Positions 58,706-64,000 of a stretch of 64,000 nucleotides of DNA are shown here, piece by piece; position 1 is the stretch's first letter; every line of letters starts with the position of its first letter. The translations under genes were made by a program, and so were the position numbers. The notes under the pieces were generated by a model, which saw only the letters and a list, made by a program, of their open reading frames with translations, searched no databases and was not told where the DNA came from. The stretch is from Paenibacillus validus NBRC 15382 (GTDB taxonomy: Bacteria; Bacillota; Bacilli; Paenibacillales; NBRC-103111): positions 1-64,000 of the forward strand of contig NZ_BIMH01000018.1 in assembly GCF_004000985.1 (NCBI RefSeq). Direction: 5' to 3'.

Positions 58706-60451
58706 ATGAAAACCTGGTTTAACTCCATCCAATTGACCGTCGGAAAGAAATTGTACGCCAGCTTTATCGCCATTCTCATTTTGATGTGTGTGCTTGCCTG
58801 GTTTACCACTGCGGGAATAAGAAACGTCAGCCAGAAAACAACGGAGATTACCAAGCACTGGATGGTTGGCGTTGAAATCATCAATCATATCAATTATTTA
58901 ATGGAGCACGTGTTGGCCTTGGAAACGCAAAGCCTGATCGAACCCGACCCATCCGCCAAACAATCGATCAACGATCAAGTCAGTCAAACGATTAAAGAGA
59001 TCGACCAGCAATTTCAGACTTACGAAAAGAAAAATACGACCGCCGAGGAACTTGATTTATTGGTCAAAATGAAAACGTCCTGGAGCGATTACATTTCCCT
59101 CCATACGCAGTTCGTACAGTATTCCGCGAAAGTGAACCTGGTCAGCGGGGCCCAGAAAGATGGAGATTCAATTATCCGGTTAATTCAGGAATCGCAGCAG
59201 GTTTATAAAAGCATGAAGCTGGATATGGACAAGTTGGTCCAATTGAATCATGACGGGGCGTTACATGCCAGCAAGTCGGCCGACGAGCTTTATGCCAAAA
59301 GCATTGTCACCTCCGTCATTCTTGTTGCGGCAGCCGGATTGATCGCTATGCTGCTCGCTTACCTCATGTCCCTGCACATATCCAAACCGGTTCGGCGAGT
59401 GTCCAAAGCGATGGAGCAGCTGGCCTCAGGCGACTTGAATATCCAGGCGTTTCATATTAAAAATCGCGATGAAATCGGAGATTTAGTCCGCTCCCTTCAC
59501 GGCATGATACATAACTTCAGAGAGATGGTTCGTCAAATCCAGGATGCATCCGGGCTAGTCGCCGCATCCGCCCAGCAGCTGTCTGCGGGAGCGGAGGAAA
59601 CCTCGCACTCCGCCAATCAGGTGTCTGTTGCCATGCAGGAAACCTCCGCCCGCGCCGAGCATCAGATGAGAGGTTCCGAAGAGGCCAGCAGAGCCATGGA
59701 AGAGATGTCGGGCGGCATTCAGCGCGTCGCGGAAACGTCGGGCTTCGTATCCGAGCTGGCGATGGAAACGTCGGATCAGGCCGCGCAAGGAAATGAGAAC
59801 ATACAGGGAGCGATCCGGAAGATGAGCTCCCTAAACCGCACGGTCGAACAAAGCGCAGCTCAATTATACCGGTTGAATGAACGTTCCGCCGAAATCGGAG
59901 AAATCGTCACCATCATACGAGACATCGCCTCGCAAACCGGCTTGTTGTCGCTCAACGCTTCCATCGAAGCGGCCCGCGCCGGCGAACAAGGGAGAGGCTT
60001 TGCCGTAGTGGCCAACGAGGTTAAGAAATTAGCCGAGCAGTCCAATCAATCCGCCGCCCGAATCGCCGAGCTGGTTCAAGCCATCCAATCGGATTCCGGG
60101 CAAGCCGTTACTGCCATGAATGCAGGGCTTAGCGAAATCCATGAAGGCACCCGATCGATCCAGGAAGCCGGCGCCAACTTCAAGCAGATCGTGTCGGCGG
60201 CCGAACATTTATCCAAGCAAATTCAAGAACTGGCCGCGTCTTCGCAGCAGATGCAGGCCAGCGGCGAAGAAGTAGCCGCTTCCGTAACGGAGATGGCCCA
60301 CATTGCCAAGCAATCGTATGAAAGCACGCATCATGTCGCGCTCATCGCCCAAGAGCAGCTGACGGCTATGGAGGAAATCGCAACGACGACCTCCTCCCTG
60401 TCCCGGATCGCTGATCAATTGCACCAAGTATCCGCTAAGTTTAAATTTTAG
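58706..60451 (+). CDS. Methyl-accepting chemotaxis protein
   Basis: A 581-residue transmembrane chemoreceptor. Membrane segments at about 15-36 and 190-215 enclose an extracellular four-helix-type ligand domain of about 150 residues. A HAMP domain (about 212-268) leads to a cytoplasmic signalling coiled coil whose hairpin tip is [20 protein letters not shown]. The more usual tip reads QTN rather than QTG. It has no C-terminal CheR tether. An array of direct repeats shared with the ABC/M20 operon lies directly before it, suggesting that the receptor guides cells to the compound that the ABC system imports. The ribosome site is AAAGGAGCCCTGCATTT. Confidence 0.9.
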   Translation: MKTWFNSIQLTVGKKLYASFIAILILMCVLAWFTTAGIRNVSQKTTEITKHWMVGVEIINHINYLMEHVLALETQSLIEPDPSAKQSINDQVSQTIKEIDQQFQTYEKKNTTAEELDLLVKMKTSWSDYISLHTQFVQYSAKVNLVSGAQKDGDSIIRLIQESQQVYKSMKLDMDKLVQLNHDGALHASKSADELYAKSIVTSVILVAAAGLIAMLLAYLMSLHISKPVRRVSKAMEQLASGDLNIQAFHIKNRDEIGDLVRSLHGMIHNFREMVRQIQDASGLVAASAQQLSAGAEETSHSANQVSVAMQETSARAEHQMRGSEEASRAMEEMSGGIQRVAETSGFVSELAMETSDQAAQGNENIQGAIRKMSSLNRTVEQSAAQLYRLNERSAEIGEIVTIIRDIASQTGLLSLNASIEAARAGEQGRGFAVVANEVKKLAEQSNQSAARIAELVQAIQSDSGQAVTAMNAGLSEIHEGTRSIQEAGANFKQIVSAAEHLSKQIQELAASSQQMQASGEEVAASVTEMAHIAKQSYESTHHVALIAQEQLTAMEEIATTTSSLSRIADQLHQVSAKFKF

Positions 60452-60458
60452 CTTCTGC

Positions 60459-60499
60459 CGAGCCTGACCCGCATGTCCCTGCGGGTCAGGCTCGTTTGT
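60459..60499. terminator. Strong hairpin terminator
   Basis: CGAGCCTGACCCGCA pairs perfectly with TGCGGGTCAGGCTCG around TGTCCC and is followed by TTTGTTT. It ends the chemoreceptor gene. Confidence 0.9.
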
Positions 60500-60576
60500 T
60501 TCACGCCTGCGGCTATTTCACCCGAAAATATTCGTTTCTGCATATACCTTAGCGGTATATTTAGCAGCCGGCTCCT

Positions 60577-60717
60577 TTAGTTGTCTTCATGCGTCGGAAC
60601 GAACCATTCGGGCTGCTGCCGGTCCTTCCGGCAATCGGCACATAGGTGAAGATGAGCCTGCAGCGTGGCGCCTTCCGCCTCTTCTTCAACTCCGCAAACC
60701 TCACAAACCATCGGCAT
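60577..60717 (-). CDS. Tiny zinc-ribbon-like CxxC protein
   Basis: A 46-residue protein with two CxxC pairs (CEVC at 5-8 and CADC at 26-29), an acidic segment between, and a C-terminal EWFVPTHEDN. This looks like a small zinc ribbon. The ATG follows AAGGGAGGAAGTCCGT, a strong ribosome site. It lies 54 nt after the DUF1641 gene in the same direction, so it probably belongs to the formate dehydrogenase operon. Its function is unknown; a rubredoxin- or chaperone-like role would be speculation. Confidence 0.65.
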   Translation of the reverse strand: MPMVCEVCGVEEEAEGATLQAHLHLCADCRKDRQQPEWFVPTHEDN

Positions 60718-60771
60718 ACGGACTTCCTCCCTTCTCTCTTCTTAACGCGTCCTTCATGTCGGGCGTTGATG

Positions 60772-61257
60772 TCAAGGCGACTTCTTGCTCAATCCCTTCC
60801 CCATTCCCTGCAAAAAGCCCATCATCATGGACAAGGAGACCCGCACTTCGGGTTTGCGCAAGGATTGAACGATCCCCCATAACCCTTGTTTGGGGTCCGG
60901 TTCCGGTCGTACCGCTTGATTTACCCCTTCGCTTAAGCCTTGCAGGATCGCCCCGAGCTTGGCCGGATCCAATTGGGTTAACAATTGCACGGCTCCCATT
61001 CCATTCTTGATCATCCGATGAGCGCCGGGTTTATTCATCTGCTCCATGCCGATAGCGGCAATTTGCTTGCTGTTTTTTAACAAACCCTCGACCGCGTCCA
61101 GAATGCCCAGCCGGTTTAACTCATCCAGGATACTCATTACTTTCACAAGCGGTTCGGTACGGTTCGCCGCTTCCTTCATCATGTGCCGGATCGCTTGCGC
61201 CGTTTCTTCCTCCTGATCCGGTACCGGCTTATCAATGTCCGTAATCGCTCTGGCCAT
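60772..61257 (-). CDS. DUF1641 protein (YrhD-like), formate dehydrogenase partner
   Basis: A 161-residue helical protein of the DUF1641 family, with VKVMSILDELNRLGILDAVE, GMEQMNKPGAHRMIKNGMGA and a Gly/Met-rich end. In B. subtilis the homologue yrhD is next to the formate dehydrogenase gene yrhE, and the two proteins are thought to act together. The ATG follows GGGGGGGAGACGC and lies 26 nt inside the end of the formate dehydrogenase gene, so translation is coupled. Its biochemical role is not established. Confidence 0.87.
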   Translation of the reverse strand: MARAITDIDKPVPDQEEETAQAIRHMMKEAANRTEPLVKVMSILDELNRLGILDAVEGLLKNSKQIAAIGMEQMNKPGAHRMIKNGMGAVQLLTQLDPAKLGAILQGLSEGVNQAVRPEPDPKQGLWGIVQSLRKPEVRVSLSMMMGFLQGMGKGLSKKSP

Positions 61258-64000
61258 GCGTCTCCCCCCCATCGATAAGTTCGGGAATCGGAATATAGTC
61301 AGCCCGCTTCCATTTCTCCTCAACCTTCACCCCGATTTGCGGTACGCGGTTTCCAAAGCGATGGTTCACGCGCGGCAGCGGCCGCTCCCCCTTAGGCTTC
61401 AAGACCTCCATCTTCACGCTCATTTCTTTAAAGCTCGGCGTATGGGTGACCCGATCATGGTAACTGCTTGTCAGACGGTTTACAGCCGAATCATCGGCGA
61501 ATGAATTCATCGTCAAATATAATTCGTTGCCTTTCACCCGGTCCGTTACTTCTACCTTGACCTTAACTTCGCCATACGGGGAGGTGAGACGCACTAACGC
61601 TCCGCTCTCAATTCCGCGCTCCTCCGCAAGTTCCGGGGATACCTCCAGCCACTCGCTCGGCACCTTATGCGAAATTCCTTTCGATTTGTAGGTCATATTG
61701 CCTTCATGAAAATGCTCGAGTATGCGTCCGTTGTTCAAATGCAAATCGAATTCTTCCCCAGGTTCAAACGGCGGCGTCCACGCCACCGGAAACAGCCTCG
61801 CCTTTCCTTCCGGCATATTAAACCGTTCGGTAAAGAGCAGCGGCGTATCGACCCCGCTTGCCGCAACCGGCCACAGCAAGCTGCTCCAGCCTTCCAGCCG
61901 CTCATAGCTGACTCCGGCAAATACAGGCGCCAGCGCAGCCGCCTCCGCCATGATTTCACCCGGATGCGTGTAGCTCCATTGCGCACCAAGCCGGGCCGCA
62001 ACCTCCTGGATAATTTCCCAATCGGGCTTCGATTCCCCAAGCGGCTCGAACACCTTGTAAAAGCGCTGAATCCGCCGTTCCGTGTTCGTGAACGTTCCGT
62101 CCTTCTCCAGACTCGGCGCAGCCGGCAGGATGACATCGGCGAACTGGGCCGTCTTCGAGAAGAAGATGTCCTGCACGACGAAGAAATCAAGCTTCTCGAA
62201 AGCGGCATGTACATGATTCGAGTTGGAATCGACAAGGGCCATATCTTCCCCGAATAAATACATCGCTTTTAGCTTACCGTCATGGATGCTTTCAATCATC
62301 TGGTGGTTGTTCAATCCGGGATGTTCGGGAAGCTTCACGCCCCAAGCCTTTTCATACCGGGCTCGGACATTCTCGTCCTGCACCGCTTCATAACCCGGAA
62401 ACCAGGCAGGCATCGTGCCGAAATCGCAAGCCCCCTGCACATTGTTATGTCCCCGCAGCGGATAAGCCCCTGTACCGGGTCGGCCGTAATTTCCGGTAAT
62501 CAACAGTAAATTGCTGATCGCCGTGCTTGTATCCGTCGCCCCCATATGCTGGGTGACCCCCATAGCCCATAATGCGCAAACCGATTCGGCTTCATGGATC
62601 ATCACGGCCAGCTGCACCAGCTCTTCCCGGGTTAGGCCCGTTCGTTCCTCCGCATATTCCAGCGTATACGGCTCAAGCGATCGAACGTATTCTTCAAGAC
62701 CGTTCACCCGTTTCTCCAAGAATGCCCGGTCCGCCCAGCCTTGATCGATGATATATTTGGTAACCGCGGACAGCCAAACCAAATCCGACCCCGGCTTAGG
62801 CCTTAGGAAGACATCCGCCCTTTCCGCCAATTCGTGTTTCCTAAGATCGATCACCGCCAGCTTTTGGCCATGCAGCTTGTGGGCACGCTTAACGCGCGTT
62901 GCCAATACGGGATGAGATTCCGCCGGATTGGCACCGATCACCATCACTAACGAGGCACTCGCAATATCACGGATCGTGCCCGAATCGCCTCCGATTCCAA
63001 CCGTGCGCATCAGTCCCGCCGTTGCCGGAGACTGACAATATCGCGAACAGTTGTCGACATTGTTGCTTCCCATGACAGCCCGGGCAAACTTCTGGAAAAT
63101 ATAGTTCTCTTCGTTGCTGCATTTGGATGACGCAATATAACCGATCGAGTCGGCACCGTGCGTATCCTTTATGGCCGTTAATTTCTGTGCGATCAACGTG
63201 AGCGCCTCATCCCACGTGGCTTCGACGAACCGGTCCCCCTGCCGGATTAAGGGCTTGGTCAGCCGTTCTTCGCTATTCACAAAATCCCATCCGAATTTAC
63301 CCTTGATACAGGTTGAAATACCGTTCACCGGCGCTTCCTCCTGCGGCTCGATTTTGAGAATTTTACGGTCTTTGGTCCACACCTCAAAGCTGCACCCGAC
63401 GCCGCAATAGGTGCACACCGTTTTCGTCCGCTTGATGCGGGATTTTCTCATCGCCGCTTCCACTTCCGATATCGCGAAGATTTCCTGATATCCGGGCTCA
63501 ACCTCTTTGGTAAGGTCAATCATCGGCATTAGAATGTCATCCGGAATTCCCGTCAAATATCCAGCCTCTCCCAGCATTGTTTTCTCCATAAGCGCGTTGC
63601 ACGGACATACGGTAACACAGTGTCCGCAGGAAACGCAGGAGGACTTATCGATGGGGACTCCGTTATCCCATAAAACTCTTGGTCTTTCGAGACTCCAGTC
63701 GATCGTCAACGTTTCATTCACTTGAAGATCCTGACAAGCCTCGACACACCGTCCGCACAGAATGCATTGATCCGGCTCATAGCGGTAAAACGGATGAGAG
63801 TTGTCCGGAGGATACGGCTTAGGAGTAAATTCATACTTCTGATGCTCGACTTGAAGATATTCCGCCGTATTATGAACCGTACAATTGCCGTTGTTATTAT
63901 CGCAAACCGTGCAATACAGCTCATGATTATGCAGAATCCGCTGCATAGCCTCGAGCTGGGCTTCTTTAGCCCGGTCGGACACGCTGTTAACCTTCATTCC
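61232..64000 (-). CDS. Formate dehydrogenase alpha subunit, YrhE/YjgC type (N-terminus outside window)
   Basis: At least 922 residues are visible; the frame continues past the right edge, where about 65 residues with a [2Fe-2S] domain are expected. Visible parts in order are: a Cys-rich segment (YCTVCDNNNGNCTVH), two [4Fe-4S] motifs (CILCGRCVEACQDL, CVSCGHCVTVCPCNAL), a further [4Fe-4S] site (CTYCGVGCSFEV), the bis-MGD domains, and the molybdenum-ligand Cys in NCSRYCQSPATAG, where the residue after Cys is Gln, not the His of E. coli FdhF. The C-terminus has ILEHFHEGNMTYKSKGI. It oxidises formate to CO2, passing electrons to NAD or another acceptor. Confidence 0.92.
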   Translation of the reverse strand, partial: GMKVNSVSDRAKEAQLEAMQRILHNHELYCTVCDNNNGNCTVHNTAEYLQVEHQKYEFTPKPYPPDNSHPFYRYEPDQCILCGRCVEACQDLQVNETLTIDWSLERPRVLWDNGVPIDKSSCVSCGHCVTVCPCNALMEKTMLGEAGYLTGIPDDILMPMIDLTKEVEPGYQEIFAISEVEAAMRKSRIKRTKTVCTYCGVGCSFEVWTKDRKILKIEPQEEAPVNGISTCIKGKFGWDFVNSEERLTKPLIRQGDRFVEATWDEALTLIAQKLTAIKDTHGADSIGYIASSKCSNEENYIFQKFARAVMGSNNVDNCSRYCQSPATAGLMRTVGIGGDSGTIRDIASASLVMVIGANPAESHPVLATRVKRAHKLHGQKLAVIDLRKHELAERADVFLRPKPGSDLVWLSAVTKYIIDQGWADRAFLEKRVNGLEEYVRSLEPYTLEYAEERTGLTREELVQLAVMIHEAESVCALWAMGVTQHMGATDTSTAISNLLLITGNYGRPGTGAYPLRGHNNVQGACDFGTMPAWFPGYEAVQDENVRARYEKAWGVKLPEHPGLNNHQMIESIHDGKLKAMYLFGEDMALVDSNSNHVHAAFEKLDFFVVQDIFFSKTAQFADVILPAAPSLEKDGTFTNTERRIQRFYKVFEPLGESKPDWEIIQEVAARLGAQWSYTHPGEIMAEAAALAPVFAGVSYERLEGWSSLLWPVAASGVDTPLLFTERFNMPEGKARLFPVAWTPPFEPGEEFDLHLNNGRILEHFHEGNMTYKSKGISHKVPSEWLEVSPELAEERGIESGALVRLTSPYGEVKVKVEVTDRVKGNELYLTMNSFADDSAVNRLTSSYHDRVTHTPSFKEMSVKMEVLKPKGERPLPRVNHRFGNRVPQIGVKVEEKWKRADYIPIPELIDGGETHGQSDYGH

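Overview
The window looks like a chromosomal segment of a Paenibacillus-like member of the Bacillales (Firmicutes, family Paenibacillaceae). It has moderately high GC, strong AGGAGG-type ribosome binding sites and many TTG or GTG starts. Its Bacillales-type genes include CcdC, a bacterial nitric oxide synthase, a YrhE/YjgC-type formate dehydrogenase with its DUF1641 partner, a DUF1540 protein, a YhgE-like protein, a LytS/LytR pair, and a YesM-type kinase with an AraC-type regulator. There are no rRNA or tRNA genes, no prophage and no intact insertion sequence. Both edges cut a gene.

Region by region: 0-12.4 kb holds a Tet(L)-like exporter, a methyltransferase, a nucleotidyltransferase, ccdC, a sugar phosphate isomerase next to a 30-codon oxidoreductase remnant, a marR-MFS exporter operon, and a membrane GGDEF-EAL protein preceded by a c-di-GMP-I riboswitch. 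From 12.4 to 15.6 kb there is a more AT-rich patch with two Fur-like boxes, a lone nicotianamine synthase-like (CntL-type) gene, a lipoprotein and a DUF1540 protein. From 15.7 to 20 kb lie a sulfite oxidase-like protein, nitric oxide synthase and a molybdopterin oxidoreductase. From 20 to 27 kb there is a lid-less hydrolase, an orphan binding lipoprotein, and an ABC exporter / two-component / small membrane protein operon. From 27 to 33.3 kb is an acetate module (acsA, DUF485, actP) beside a single-chain LytS-LytR fusion. From 33.4 to 38.9 kb a membrane-anchored sugar-binding protein, sensor kinase and response regulator precede a sugar-proton symporter. From 39 to 44 kb are a DMT transporter, a YhgE-like protein and a divergent LysR regulator.

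The two most interesting parts are at the right. From 44.1 to 52.3 kb a FadR-type GntR repressor gene (with glcD and glcF), an operon for a lactonase-like metallo-hydrolase, a DUF6282 hydrolase and a carboxylate transporter, and the divergent lhgO gene all carry the same TTGTA-N-TACAA operator next to a -10 element. Together they look like an undescribed catabolic regulon for a 2-hydroxy acid or its lactone or amide, with one oxidase for each enantiomer. From 52.3 to 60.5 kb an IclR-type regulator sits between a polyamine-type ABC transporter plus M20 peptidase operon and a chemoreceptor gene. Both flanking promoters carry the same array of 17-bp direct repeats at exactly 20-bp spacing, placed directly downstream of the -10, so uptake and chemotaxis toward one compound are probably controlled together.

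The right end carries formate dehydrogenase (5' end outside the window), its DUF1641 partner and a tiny CxxC protein. All functional names come from reading motifs and recalling families. No database search was run.
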